DNA from: Aestuariivita sp.
GTDB lineage: Bacteria; Pseudomonadota; Alphaproteobacteria; Rhodobacterales; Rhodobacteraceae
Reading direction: 5' to 3'
Assembly: GCA_018401465.1 (NCBI GenBank)
Contig: JAGYKE010000004.1
Coordinates: 2,137,792-2,201,791, forward strand
DNA length: 64,000 nucleotides
Shown: positions 34,395 to 43,468 of the stretch, in pieces
How positions within the stretch are numbered: the stretch's first letter is position 1
How the letters are laid out: each line of letters begins with the position of its first letter
Translations under genes and position numbers: made by a program
The notes under the pieces: generated by a model
Databases searched by the model: none
What the model saw: the letters and a program-made list of their open reading frames with translations, nothing else
Told to the model about the DNA's origin: nothing

Positions 34395-35797
34395 AAGATC
34401 TCGTCCGCAGTTTTGGCAAGAGTCTGACAGCCGTTTTCCTTGCAGCCGTTCTCGGCTGGGCGCTTGTACTGATCATCCTGCCGCAGCTGGCCATGCTGGA
34501 AAAGGCACTGACCAAGCCCACGCGTCAGCTGGACAGCTCAATCGTTGGTTCGCTCGAACGGGATGCCGCCAATTGCGTGAACATCCTTGGTCAATATACC
34601 GAACCCGATGCACCCGCGCCTAACAATGGCGGGATGGCGGTTCCTTCGATGTCGGGCATGGCGGTGCCTTCTGCATCCGGCATGGCGGTGCCGTCGATGT
34701 CGGGCATGGCTGCACCGACTTTGAGCGCTGATGCCGCGCGTCCCTATATCCTGCAATGCGACCGCACGACGACGCAAAAACGGCTGGTGCGCGACGACGG
34801 CACAGAAGTGTACCTCGACCAGTTTTATGACTTGCCCCTGCTCAGCGTGGCCGCAGACGCTTCCATCCCGGAGCAGATTGCCGCAGCCGGACATATCGAA
34901 GCGCTCGCAGCGGCTCTCTATCAGCAACTGCTTGTCGAGGAGGCCAGTTCCGCAAGGCTGGGCTTTGGCAATTTCACAGCGATCAGCAGGCCGGTTCTGA
35001 TCCCCCGCTCGGACGCGGCACAGGCGCAAAGCGACGCCAGCCTGAACGGAAAGGTGATGTCATTGCTGGGGCTACGATATGCGGTGGACGGCCAGATCTA
35101 CAAGCGCATCGGTTTAGAAATTCTTGTGCGGACGCTGTTCTTCGCGATTTGCGCGACGGTGCTTGCCTTGGTTGTGTGTTACCCGGTTGCCTACAAGGTT
35201 GCCCTTGCCACGCCGCCAGAAAAGGCGGTCTGGCTGATGCTGGGCCTGATCATACCCTATGCGATCGTGGAACTGATGCGCATCTACGCATGGACCTCGA
35301 TCATCGACAATCGGGGGCTGATCAATGAAGCGTTGATGTGGGCCGGCGCTATCACCGAACCGATCCAGTTCAAACGCTCTGCGCTGACAGTCTTTGTGGT
35401 GATCGTCTACACCTATGTGCTGTTCATGGTTTTCCCGATCTACAACGTGATGAGCACGCTGGACCGGAACCAGATCGATGCGGCCCGCGACCTTGGCGCA
35501 TCCACGACCCGTCTGCACTGGCGGATCATCATTCCGCACGCCAAGCCCGGGATTGCGGTGGGGTGTATCGCGACGTTCATGTTGGCGGCCGGCGCGTTCT
35601 CGGTGCCGCGGATCATCAGCCGTGGCCTCCAGTCAGAATGGTTCAGCCAGACGATCTACAACAAGTTTTTCGAGGTCAACAATTCCAACGTCGGGGCCGC
35701 CTATAGTTTTGCCTACACGCTGATCTGTTTTTTGATCGTCGGTACGTTCATGTGGATCATGCGGGCACGGCTCAAAGATTTTGCGAGGGTGCAATGA
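34391..35797 (+). CDS. PotB-like permease with a 200-residue periplasmic repeat insert
   Basis: 468 aa, far longer than the usual ~300 for this family. TM1 is at about 15-37 and the ordinary permease core resumes near residue 240 (GLEILVRTLFFAICATVLAL), with the EAA-like loop RDLGASTTRLHWRIIIPHAKPG. Between them lies a predicted periplasmic insert of about 200 residues containing four octapeptide repeats (GMAVPSMS, GMAVPSAS, GMAVPSMS, GMAAPTLS at 81-112) and two cysteines (C62, C123). The insert could gate substrate or contact the binding protein. Overlaps genes on both sides by four bases. Confidence 0.85.
   Translation: MKDLVRSFGKSLTAVFLAAVLGWALVLIILPQLAMLEKALTKPTRQLDSSIVGSLERDAANCVNILGQYTEPDAPAPNNGGMAVPSMSGMAVPSASGMAVPSMSGMAAPTLSADAARPYILQCDRTTTQKRLVRDDGTEVYLDQFYDLPLLSVAADASIPEQIAAAGHIEALAAALYQQLLVEEASSARLGFGNFTAISRPVLIPRSDAAQAQSDASLNGKVMSLLGLRYAVDGQIYKRIGLEILVRTLFFAICATVLALVVCYPVAYKVALATPPEKAVWLMLGLIIPYAIVELMRIYAWTSIIDNRGLINEALMWAGAITEPIQFKRSALTVFVVIVYTYVLFMVFPIYNVMSTLDRNQIDAARDLGASTTRLHWRIIIPHAKPGIAVGCIATFMLAAGAFSVPRIISRGLQSEWFSQTIYNKFFEVNNSNVGAAYSFAYTLICFLIVGTFMWIMRARLKDFARVQ
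34631..34726 (+). repeat. Four in-frame 24-bp tandem repeats
   Basis: Four consecutive 24-base units in the permease gene encode the Met/Pro/Ser-rich octapeptide GMAVPSMS and variants. The unit length is a multiple of three, so copy-number change would not shift the frame. The first three units are near-identical; the fourth is diverged. Confidence 0.9.
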
Positions 35798-36621
35798 CGT
35801 CACAGCGCATTTTGAATGCCTATATGTGGACGTTTCTTGCATTCATGTTCGCACCATTGTTTTTGATGATCATTGCGTCATTCAACGATGCCTCGCCGCC
35901 CTCGGTGACCGACTGGCGCGGGCTGACGGGCAAATGGTATGCGTTCTTTTGGATGTCGGAGGAGGAGTTGCGCGCCGATTCAGTGCTGCGTGCGCTGGAT
36001 CGTGACCGGTTCATAGGCTGTTTTGGCAATTCCCTTCAGGTGGCTGCTGTGGTGGTGCCACTGTCGCTGCTTCTTGGCCTTTCCGGTGCTGTGATGCTGA
36101 CCCGCTGGCGCAGCAGGGCCAATGGGCTGCTGTGGTGGGTACTGTTGTCGCCGATGTTGGCACCGGGGATTGTGCTGGGCCTATCGGCCTTGGTGTTTTG
36201 GGGGCGGCTCGGTGTCGGGGCAGGGCTTTTCACTATCATGATGGCGCAAGTGACCTTTGTCGCGGGATATCCCATGCTGGTTCTGATGGCGCGTCTGCAA
36301 CGCCAGCCGGTTGAGCTGGAAGAAGCGGCCCTTGATCTGGGAGCAACGCCGTTTTTCGTGTTTCGGCGGATAACTTTGCCCTTTCTGTTGCCCGCCTTGG
36401 CCTCTGCCGCTGTGATCGCGCTGCTCTCTTCGATTGAGAATTACAACACCACGATGTTTGCCAAAGGCGGAGCCTGCACCTTCGCTACCGAGATCGGCGC
36501 CATGAGCCGCAACCCGAACGGTCATCCTCCGGTGATCAATGCCGTAGGAACAGTCATCATTCTGATCACGGTCAGCGCGGCGCTGATCCATGCGGTTTTG
36601 TTGCGCCGCGAGACGCGCTAA
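35794..36621 (+). CDS. PotC-like ABC permease
   Basis: 275-aa inner-membrane permease with about six helices: MWTFLAFMFAPLFLMIIASF (TM1), GNSLQVAAVVVPLSLLLGLS, and the cytoplasmic EAA-like loop LDLGATPFFVFRRITLPFLL that contacts the ATPase. A modest insertion follows TM1. It completes the binding protein-ATPase-permease-permease set at 32106-36621; start overlaps the previous stop (ATGA). Confidence 0.9.
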   Translation: MTSQRILNAYMWTFLAFMFAPLFLMIIASFNDASPPSVTDWRGLTGKWYAFFWMSEEELRADSVLRALDRDRFIGCFGNSLQVAAVVVPLSLLLGLSGAVMLTRWRSRANGLLWWVLLSPMLAPGIVLGLSALVFWGRLGVGAGLFTIMMAQVTFVAGYPMLVLMARLQRQPVELEEAALDLGATPFFVFRRITLPFLLPALASAAVIALLSSIENYNTTMFAKGGACTFATEIGAMSRNPNGHPPVINAVGTVIILITVSAALIHAVLLRRETR

Positions 36622-36624
36622 TCA

Positions 36625-37317
36625 GTGCAAATGAAAATCATCGCCCGATGTCATCCTCTGCTGGAACCGATTTTGCCAAAACCGGTGCCTGCTACCCATG
36701 CGCTGCCCTATTGGCTGGGCGAGATGCCTTCGCAAGTCGAAGCCGCAACCCTTGGAGGGGCCACTGTCCGCACGCTCAAACACTGTCCTCCGATCATTGA
36801 TGCGATACGGCTGGGTGTGCTGATCCTCTGCCCGACAGACATCACCGTGCGCGGGGGGGAGGTATCGTGGGATTGGGACCCGCCGATCCTAAAAGACGCC
36901 AACATCAGCCGCGCGCCCATTGGCGTTCATGTGCCCGAACAAGCCGAAGGCAGCCCGTACGCAGGACAACAGCTCGTTCTGAAATTCATGAATTTCTGGA
37001 CATTGGAAACGCCGCCCGGATGGTCGCTCCTGTTCATGCACCCACAGGGCTACCCTGATCTGCCTTTTACCACATTAAGCGGTCTGGTGGATTGCGACAC
37101 ATACAAGGATGGCTACGTCCATTTTCCAGCTCTGATAAAGTCAGGGTTCGAAGGCGTGATCCTGAAAGGCACGCCCGTGGCACAGGCAGTGCCCGTTCAA
37201 AAGGAGACGGCAGTGGAGATTGGGGTGATGTCTCCTGCGCACATCGCAGGCAACCGCGCCGTTCAAGACGATCTTTCCCGCGCGCCTGGCCAATATCGCA
37301 AGCTGTTTCGGCGCTAA
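36625..37317 (+). CDS. DUF6065-like hypothetical protein
   Basis: 230 aa (or 228 from the ATG at 36631), soluble, no signal peptide. Conserved-looking stretches are FMNFWTLETPPGWSLLFMHP, SWDWDPP, YVHFPALIKSGFEGVILKGT and PVAQAVPV. The pattern resembles DUF6065 as I remember it. It follows the permease gene after three bases, so it belongs to the transporter transcript, but I see no catalytic motif. Confidence 0.6.
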   Translation: MQMKIIARCHPLLEPILPKPVPATHALPYWLGEMPSQVEAATLGGATVRTLKHCPPIIDAIRLGVLILCPTDITVRGGEVSWDWDPPILKDANISRAPIGVHVPEQAEGSPYAGQQLVLKFMNFWTLETPPGWSLLFMHPQGYPDLPFTTLSGLVDCDTYKDGYVHFPALIKSGFEGVILKGTPVAQAVPVQKETAVEIGVMSPAHIAGNRAVQDDLSRAPGQYRKLFRR

Positions 37318-37865
37318 GCTTTCAGGTTGAGCGGGACAGACCCTTTTGCCGTGCGGGTTAGGGTTCTGATCACCTCAGGCCGCCACTCGCGTTCGGCCAG
37401 CAGGGCGTCGCGCAGCTCCCTCGTATCCGATCCTGTTTCGGCGGCAATCCGGTAGCGGGCCAATCGCGCCTCTGGGTCATCGTGCGCCGCAAAACAGGTC
37501 GCGGCCTTATCCCAATCGCCCAGCCGCAAGGCGACACGCCCGAGATTGCGCTGCGCGTCCGCGTCGTCCGGCATCAAGGCCGATGTTCGCAAAAAGGCCG
37601 TCAGCGCATCCTCCAATGCGCCATGGTCCAGCGCGACACGGCCCAGTTCGTACCACGCCAGGCCATAGCCTGGATTCGCCGCGACAGCCCTTTGAAGCCA
37701 TTGTTTCATCTGGTCCGGTTTGCCCGCCAATTCGAGCACTTTGGCGAGGTTGTAGAAAACCGCAGGCGGCGGTGCCTTTCCCTTGGCAATACGGCGCAGA
37801 AGCCGCTCCGCCGCGGGCCAGTCTTTGGCCGCCAGAAGCGCGGGCAAGGCGCCGATGTCTTTCAT
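37314..37865 (-). CDS. TPR-repeat protein
   Basis: 183 aa. Two to three tetratricopeptide-like units are readable, for example PAVFYNLAKVLELAGKPDQM, YGLAWYELGRVALDHGALED and ADAQRNLGRVALRLGDWDKA. A protein-interaction scaffold; partner unknown. It is on the opposite strand, overlapping the end of the DUF6065-like gene by four bases and divergent from the PHP gene. Confidence 0.8.
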   Translation of the reverse strand: MKDIGALPALLAAKDWPAAERLLRRIAKGKAPPPAVFYNLAKVLELAGKPDQMKQWLQRAVAANPGYGLAWYELGRVALDHGALEDALTAFLRTSALMPDDADAQRNLGRVALRLGDWDKAATCFAAHDDPEARLARYRIAAETGSDTRELRDALLAEREWRPEVIRTLTRTAKGSVPLNLKA

Positions 37866-37936
37866 GGTCGGATCCTTTTTGTCATGGCTGATTCATGGAG
37901 ATCTGTGACAAGCGCATTAAGCAAGGGGTTCACAAC

Positions 37937-38857
37937 ATGCAGACCGACATCTTTTCACGTCCCGGTAAATTCTGGCGCGGCAATCTTCACACGCATTCCA
38001 CACGTTCTGACGGGGTGCTGGACCCCGCCGAGGTTTGTCGACGCTACAAAGCGGAAGGCTACGACTTCATCGCCTTGACCGACCATTTCATTGGAATGTA
38101 CGACTATCCCATTACCGACACGACCGGTTTCCGGGATGCGGATTTCACGACAATCCTTGGCGCAGAACTGCATTCTGGCGCGATGGAGAATGGCGAGCTG
38201 TGGCACATCCTCGCAGTCGGTTTGCCGCCCGACTTTGCGCAACCCGACGCGCCCGATTTTCACGCAGCGCCTGATCAGGAAAGTGGCACCGCGCTGGCCG
38301 CCCGTGCCCGCGCCGCGGGGGCGTTTGTGGTTGTGGCGCACCCGGAATGGTCTGGCCTGACAACGGCGGATGCACGCAGCATAGACGCAGCTCATGCGAT
38401 TGAGGTTTACAATCACGGTTGCGCCAGGGGCTGCGATCGCCCGCACGGGTTTTACACGCTGGACCAGTTGCTGACCGAAGGGCGCAAGCTGATGCTCTGC
38501 GCCACGGATGACGCGCATTTTTCAGAACCGGACCACTTTGGTGGATGGGTTATGGTCAAGGCCGAGAAGAACACGCCGGAGGCACTGCTTGATGCCTTGA
38601 AGGCCGGTCATCACTACAGTTCTACCGGACCAGAGTTGCGGGGCATTCAGTGGGACGACGATCTTGTGATCGTTGACAGCTCTGCCGTGCAAACGGTGGT
38701 CGTACAGGGTCAAGGATCTGCGGCTGTTGCGGTGCATGGTCAATCCATGACGCGCACGCGCGTGATGTTGGACCGCCTCAAGACCAGCGACTGGATGCGC
38801 GTGACCGTGATAGATTCTGCCGGAAATCGCGCTTGGTCCAATCCGTACTGGCGCTGA
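37937..38857 (+). CDS. PHP-domain phosphoesterase (CehA/McbA-like)
   Basis: 306 aa. Metal-binding PHP motifs are visible: NLHTHSTRSDG (HxH), FIALTDHF, GAELHSGAME, VVAHPEWSG and CATDDAHF. The family hydrolyses phosphoesters or carbamates. Placed beside a polyamine-type transporter, it may process the imported compound; that is inference. Start at 37937 (MQTDIFSRPGKFWRG). About 220 bases of non-coding or IS-derived DNA follow before the next clear gene. Confidence 0.82.
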   Translation: MQTDIFSRPGKFWRGNLHTHSTRSDGVLDPAEVCRRYKAEGYDFIALTDHFIGMYDYPITDTTGFRDADFTTILGAELHSGAMENGELWHILAVGLPPDFAQPDAPDFHAAPDQESGTALAARARAAGAFVVVAHPEWSGLTTADARSIDAAHAIEVYNHGCARGCDRPHGFYTLDQLLTEGRKLMLCATDDAHFSEPDHFGGWVMVKAEKNTPEALLDALKAGHHYSSTGPELRGIQWDDDLVIVDSSAVQTVVVQGQGSAAVAVHGQSMTRTRVMLDRLKTSDWMRVTVIDSAGNRAWSNPYWR

Positions 38858-38923
38858 TCCAGTCCGCTCTCTGATCCTTGGTCACAGAACCTGGTGGACT
38901 TGCCCGGCTTTGGTGGAGAGCGT

Positions 38924-39060
38924 TTAGCTCACTTCCTGGGCCTTTCGCTCGAAGGCGATGGGGCTCTGGAAGCCGAGCGATGAGTGCCGCCTGACGGGGT
39001 TATAGAACCCGTCGATGTATCTGGCGACGGCGTTTTCGGCCTGCTGGCGGGTGAGGTGCC
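38924..39060 (-). pseudogene. IS3-family orfB C-terminal fragment
   Basis: On the minus strand the sequence reads GHLTRQQAENAVARYIDGFY then NPVRRHSSLGFQSPIAFERK and a stop, the classic C-terminal end of IS3-type transposases. Beyond the stop, TGCCCGGCTTTGGTGGA (38900-38916) resembles the terminal repeat of the IS3 remnant at 31.5 kb. Upstream of 39060 the similarity breaks off. From 39061 to 39224 I see only unassigned IS-like debris. Confidence 0.75.
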
Positions 39061-39224
39061 CCTAGTTTCCTAGACACCTGCCGCGTTCAGTTTCCGCTGT
39101 TTGATTGAGATGGTCCTCGGATGCAGGGGTTGAGCGGTGATCGCCCACCCTGGAGGGCGTGTCAATCGGATGCCACAACTTCGTGTGAGGTGGATCAGGC
39201 GGCTGTGGATAAGGCCGCGTTAGG

Positions 39225-39977
39225 TCAGGGTTTCAGCACTGCCAGCGGCACATCCGCGATCTGCGCCCGCTCGGGATGCAGGGCCACATTGGTCACCGAC
39301 AGTGTGCCACCCTGCCAGCGGACGATGGCGTAGCCCGCGCCTTCTGTAACGCGCAGCAGGCCGTTCACGCGGGGATCGATGGCTGAGGACAGCCCGGCAT
39401 GGCCGAAAACTGGCACGCCCTGCCATATCGTCACGCGATCCAGATGCGCATGGCCGCAGAACACCGCCGTGACCCGCGGCATCAGGCGGGCCAGCGCGAC
39501 GGTCGAGGCGGGGTCCAGCCTGTCCCAGGCCGGGCCCCGCCCATCCATGTCCGGGGGGTGATGCAAAAAGACGATCGCAGGCGCGGTCAGATGCGCGGCC
39601 ACATCGTCCAACAGCGCCTCCTCCAACGCGCCGCCGCTGCGACCGGTAACCTGCGTGTCTAGAAACACCAGCTGCACGTTCGCCACCTCGGCCAAGCGCC
39701 AGGGGCGGGCGCGATCGGGCATCGCGGCGGCGAAATGGCCGGCATGGTCGTGATTGCCAAGGCAGGTCAGCACCGGAACTGGACAAGCCTCAAGCAGATC
39801 GCGCAGCACCTGATAGCTGGGCGCATCGCCGGCATCGGTCAGATCGCCAGTGACGGCAACGAAATCCACTTTTTGCGCTACGGCATCGGCCAGTGCCAAG
39901 GCCAGCCGCTCCGCCCGGATCGGGTGATCGGGATGCAGATGCGGATCGGTCAGATGCAGAAAGGTCAGGTTGGTCAT
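39225..39977 (-). CDS. CpdA-like metallophosphoesterase
   Basis: 250-aa calcineurin-type phosphoesterase with the full metal-site set: FLHLTDPHLHP (DxH), VTGDLTDAGD (GD), LGNHDHAG (GNHD), VFLHHPP and CGHAHLDR (GHxH). Members hydrolyse cyclic nucleotides or glycerophosphodiesters. It is the last gene of the minus-strand peptide-type ABC operon, nine bases after the ATPase stop, suggesting it processes the imported solute or acts on a phosphodiester substrate of the system. Confidence 0.87.
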   Translation of the reverse strand: MTNLTFLHLTDPHLHPDHPIRAERLALALADAVAQKVDFVAVTGDLTDAGDAPSYQVLRDLLEACPVPVLTCLGNHDHAGHFAAAMPDRARPWRLAEVANVQLVFLDTQVTGRSGGALEEALLDDVAAHLTAPAIVFLHHPPDMDGRGPAWDRLDPASTVALARLMPRVTAVFCGHAHLDRVTIWQGVPVFGHAGLSSAIDPRVNGLLRVTEGAGYAIVRWQGGTLSVTNVALHPERAQIADVPLAVLKP

Positions 39978-39986
39978 TGGGGCCTC

Positions 39987-40742
39987 TTACGCGGCGGCGA
40001 ACAGTGCCTGAGTGTAGGGATGCGCCGGGGCGCTGACGATCCGGGCGGTGGGGCCGGTCTCGATGATGCGGCCATGGTGCATCACCGCGATGCGGTCTGC
40101 AATCGAGGCGACGACCGCCAGATCGTGGCTGATGAACAGCATCGCCAGGCCGAGGGTGAGGTTCAGCTCTAGCAGCAGGTTCAAGACCTGTGCCTGTACG
40201 CTGACATCGAGGGCTGCGACCGGCTCATCGGCAACAAGCAGCGCCGGATCGGGGCTGATGGCGCGGGCGATGGCGATGCGCTGACGCTGGCCGCCGGAAA
40301 ATTCGTGCGGATAGCGGTGCATGTCGGCGGGCGCCAGCCCCACGCGGGCCAGCAGGTCGGCGGCGCGGGCGTGACGCTCGGCGGCGCGCAGGCCCATCGC
40401 CAGCAGGGGTTCGGTTATTGACCAGCCGATGCTGCGGCGCGGGTCGAGGCTGTCGGAGGGATCCTGAAACACCATCTGGGTTTGGCGGCGGGCGGCGGCG
40501 GGCAGGCGATGGGCCTCCTGTCCGTTTAGCAGGACGCGGCCCTGATCGGGGCGCTCAAAACCCATCACGAGGCGGGCCAGCGTGGACTTGCCCGAACCGC
40601 TTTCACCGACGATGCCCAGCACCTCGCCTTGCGCCACTGTCAGCGAGAGCCCCTGGACCGCCGCGATCACTGGCGGGGCGCGGAACATCCGGCGGCGCGG
40701 CATGCGATAGCTGCGGTGGACCTGCTCTACCGACAGCAGCAT
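39987..40742 (-). CDS. Peptide-type ABC transporter ATPase (DppF-like)
   Basis: 251 aa. Walker [15 protein letters not shown]-loop QMVFQDPSDSLDPR (typical of DppF/OppF), signature FSGGQRQRIAIARAI, Walker B LLVADEPVAALD and H-loop ISHDLAVV are intact. The protein ends soon after HPYTQALFAAA, so the usual cysteine-rich C-terminal extension is short or missing. Start at 40742 overlaps the stop of the other ATPase gene (ATGA). Confidence 0.9.
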   Translation of the reverse strand: MLLSVEQVHRSYRMPRRRMFRAPPVIAAVQGLSLTVAQGEVLGIVGESGSGKSTLARLVMGFERPDQGRVLLNGQEAHRLPAAARRQTQMVFQDPSDSLDPRRSIGWSITEPLLAMGLRAAERHARAADLLARVGLAPADMHRYPHEFSGGQRQRIAIARAISPDPALLVADEPVAALDVSVQAQVLNLLLELNLTLGLAMLFISHDLAVVASIADRIAVMHHGRIIETGPTARIVSAPAHPYTQALFAAA

Positions 40743-41671
40743 CACGGCCCCCCGCGGTGGCAGGCCGGGTTGCCGGCGGGACGGGTGCTTCGGCAGACCG
40801 GCAGTTCCACCGGGCAACGGCCCGCGAAACGGCAACCGGGCGGCAGGTGCGCCAAAGCGGGCACCGTGCCGGGGATCGTGGGAAGGGGCGCATTGCGGTC
40901 GCGGCGAGCAGAGAGCGTCGGGCGGGCGGCGATCAGGCCCTGGGTATAGGGGTGGCGCGGAGCTGCCAGCACGTCGGCGGTTGGCCCCTCTTCTATGATA
41001 TCGCCGCCATACAGCACCGCCAGCCGGTCGGTGACGGCGGCGATGGCCCGGAGGTCATGGCTGATCAAGATCAAGGCCATGCGCCTGCTTTCGGACAGCG
41101 CGCGCAGCAGCGCAAGAATATGCGCCGCCACCTGCACATCCAGCGCGGTGGTAGGTTCGTCCGCGATCAGCAGATCCGGATCGCAGGCAAGGGCCAGCGC
41201 GATGGTCACCCGCTGACGCTGGCCGCCTGACATCTCATGCGGGTATTGCCGCAGGCGGGAGGCGGGATCGGGCAGGCCAACCTCGGACAGCAATGCGCAG
41301 GCCCGATCCAGCGCGGCGGCGCGCGACAGGCCACGATGCAGTCGCAAGGGTTCTGCGATCAGCTCACCCACCCGGCGCAAGGGGTTGAGCGCCGACAGCG
41401 GTTCCTGAAACACCATCGCAATGCGCTGGCCACGCAGCCGGCGCAGGTCGCGTTCTGCCGCGCCGACCAGTTCGCCGCCGTCAAATCGCACCGACCCGGT
41501 CACCACCGCCACCTCGGGCAGCATGCCCAGACAGGCCAGCCCCAGCATCGTCTTGCCCGACCCGCTTTCGCCCGCGACGCCCAGCCGCTCGCCGCGCGCC
41601 ACCGACAGCGTCGCCCTGCGCAGTGCCAGCCCGCCGGCAAAGCCTACCGACAGCTCGCGCATCGCCAGCAT
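40742..41671 (-). CDS. Peptide-type ABC transporter ATPase (DppD-like)
   Basis: 309 aa. [13 protein letters not shown] (Walker A), [14 protein letters not shown] (Q-loop), [15 protein letters not shown] (signature), [14 protein letters not shown] (Walker B) and LISHDLRAI. The C-terminal oligopeptide-type extension with cysteines ([18 protein letters not shown]) probably binds an Fe-S cluster as in the family. Overlaps neighbours by four bases on both sides. Confidence 0.9.
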   Translation of the reverse strand: MLAMRELSVGFAGGLALRRATLSVARGERLGVAGESGSGKTMLGLACLGMLPEVAVVTGSVRFDGGELVGAAERDLRRLRGQRIAMVFQEPLSALNPLRRVGELIAEPLRLHRGLSRAAALDRACALLSEVGLPDPASRLRQYPHEMSGGQRQRVTIALALACDPDLLIADEPTTALDVQVAAHILALLRALSESRRMALILISHDLRAIAAVTDRLAVLYGGDIIEEGPTADVLAAPRHPYTQGLIAARPTLSARRDRNAPLPTIPGTVPALAHLPPGCRFAGRCPVELPVCRSTRPAGNPACHRGGP

Positions 41672-42486
41672 CAGCGCGTCCGCCGCAGCATGGGGTCGGA
41701 CAGATCACGCACGCCGTCGCCCAACAGGTTGAACCCCATCACAGCCACCATGATGCACAGCCCCGGCCAGATCGCCAGTTGCGGGGCCAGATACAGCAGC
41801 GTCTGCGCCTCGGACAGCATGCGGCCCCAACTGGGCGTGGGGGGCTGCGCGCCAAGCCCGAGATAGCTGAGCGCCGCTTCTGCCAGAATGGCCACAGCGA
41901 ATTCGATTGTCAGTTGCACAGTGACGGGGGCAAGGACATTGGGGATCACATGGTCCCTCGTGATCGCCAGACGCCCGCGCCCGGCGGACTGTGCCGCCAG
42001 CACATAGCCCCGCGTCCAGACCTGTGCGGCGGCGGCGCGGGCGACGCGGGCAAAGACCGGCACGTTGATAAATGCGATGGCGATCACGGCATTCGCGAGG
42101 GAGGGGCCGAAGACCGCGGCCAGCATGATTGCAAACAGCAGCGCCGGAAAGGCAAAGCTGAAATCGGCAAGCCGCATGACAACCTCATCAACCCAGCCGC
42201 CCACCGCCGCCGCCAAAAGCCCAAGCGCCGTGCCTATGCCACCGCCCAGCAGCACCGCGACCAGCGCGATAGTCATTGAAGTGCGCGCCCCCAGCATCAA
42301 CTGGCTTACCACATCGCGGCCCAACTGGTCTGTGCCAAGGGGATGCGCCCAGCTGGGCGGCTGGAACTTCAGCGCCACCGCGATGCGGGTCGCCTCATGC
42401 GGTGTCCAGACCAACGACAGAGCCGCCGTGCCCAGCACAACGGCGACCAGCGTGGCTCCGATCATCAGATTGGCCTGCACCCTCAT
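41671..42486 (-). CDS. Peptide-type ABC permease (DppC-like)
   Basis: 271 aa with a TM near the N-terminus and five more in the core. The DppC N-terminal HPLGTDQLGRDVVSQLMLGA and core EAALSYLGLGAQPPTPSWG are hallmark sequences. Forms the channel with the DppB-like protein. Start at 42486 overlaps the dppB stop (ATGA). Confidence 0.92.
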   Translation of the reverse strand: MRVQANLMIGATLVAVVLGTAALSLVWTPHEATRIAVALKFQPPSWAHPLGTDQLGRDVVSQLMLGARTSMTIALVAVLLGGGIGTALGLLAAAVGGWVDEVVMRLADFSFAFPALLFAIMLAAVFGPSLANAVIAIAFINVPVFARVARAAAAQVWTRGYVLAAQSAGRGRLAITRDHVIPNVLAPVTVQLTIEFAVAILAEAALSYLGLGAQPPTPSWGRMLSEAQTLLYLAPQLAIWPGLCIMVAVMGFNLLGDGVRDLSDPMLRRTR

Positions 42487-43427
42487 GATCTTGGTCTCAG
42501 GCGGGGGTCGATCCACAGATAGGCCAGATCGACGATGAAGTTTGCGCTGACCACGATGGCCGCAAACAGGGTCACCATCGCTTGCACCACAATCAGGTCG
42601 CGGTTGGAAATCGCCTGAAACACAAGCCGCCCCAGCCCGGGCAGATAAAAGACGTTTTCGATCACGATGGTCCCCGTGACCAGATTGGCGACTTGCATCC
42701 CGATGATGGTGACAATGGGTACCAGCGCATTGGGCAGCGCATGGCGCCACATCACGCGGGCCGGGCCGAGGCCTGTCGCGGTGGCGGTGCGCACATAGGT
42801 CTGGCGCATCACCTCGAGCATGGCTGAACGGGTCACGCGCGCCAGCACCGCCGTCTGCACCAGGGCGAGGGCGGTCGCGGGCATGATCAGCGCGCGCAGG
42901 GCCGCCAGCGGGTCATCCCAGCCCGGAAAGCCGCCTGGCGGCAACCACCGCAACGTGACCGCAAACAAGATCACCAAAAGCATCGATAACCAGAAGGCAG
43001 GGACCGCGATGCCCAGCTGGGAAAAGGCCATCACCGCCCAATCGCCTGCCCGCCCATGATGGCTGGCCGCATAGACACCCAGCGCCAGCGCCAGCGCCAC
43101 CGTCATCACCGTCGCCAACCCGGCCAGCGCCAGCGTCATCGGCAGGCGTTCGGCTATCAGCTCGGCCACCGGCACCTTGAAGCTGTAGGACACCCCGAAA
43201 TCGCCCTGCACCGCGCCGCCCAACCAGGCCAGATAGCGCCAGATCGCTGGGTCGTTCAGGCCAAGTTGGGCGCGCAGGGCGGCGCGGGCATCTTCGGTGG
43301 CCTCGATGCCAAGGATCACGATCGCTGGGTCGCCCGGTAGCACGTTCATGACAAAGAAAACTGCCGCCGAGACAGCGAGCAGCGTCAGGGCAAACCCCAG
43401 CAGACGGCGCAGGATCAGAAGGATCAT
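42483..43427 (-). CDS. Peptide-type ABC permease (DppB-like)
   Basis: 314 aa: ILRRLLGFALTLLAVSAAVFF (TM1), VLPGDPAIVILG, the core LPNALVPIVTIIGMQVANLV, then TGTIVIENVFYLPGLG. All are DppB/OppB features. Separated from the upstream binding-protein gene by a strong hairpin at 43437-43459. Confidence 0.92.
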   Translation of the reverse strand: MILLILRRLLGFALTLLAVSAAVFFVMNVLPGDPAIVILGIEATEDARAALRAQLGLNDPAIWRYLAWLGGAVQGDFGVSYSFKVPVAELIAERLPMTLALAGLATVMTVALALALGVYAASHHGRAGDWAVMAFSQLGIAVPAFWLSMLLVILFAVTLRWLPPGGFPGWDDPLAALRALIMPATALALVQTAVLARVTRSAMLEVMRQTYVRTATATGLGPARVMWRHALPNALVPIVTIIGMQVANLVTGTIVIENVFYLPGLGRLVFQAISNRDLIVVQAMVTLFAAIVVSANFIVDLAYLWIDPRLRPRS

Positions 43428-43436
43428 CGGTCATGG

Positions 43437-43459
43437 CGGGCGGGGACAGGCCCCGCCCG
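43437..43459 (-). terminator. Attenuator hairpin between binding protein and dppB
   Basis: Perfect 9-bp stem CGGGCGGGG (43437-43445) / CCCCGCCCG (43451-43459), loop ACAGG, no T-run. Position between binding-protein and permease genes suggests it sets the expression ratio or stabilises the upstream mRNA end. Confidence 0.7.
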
Positions 43460-43468
43460 ATCCGTTCA

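Noticed and set aside
34631..34726. CRISPR-like array
   Set aside because: The four 24-bp units are contiguous, in frame, and encode protein repeats; no spacers are present.
31511..39060. Composite transposon defined by the two IS3 remnants
   Set aside because: Terminal sequences are similar but both copies are truncated and in opposite orientation, and the coding parts that remain do not overlap, so identity of the two elements cannot be shown.
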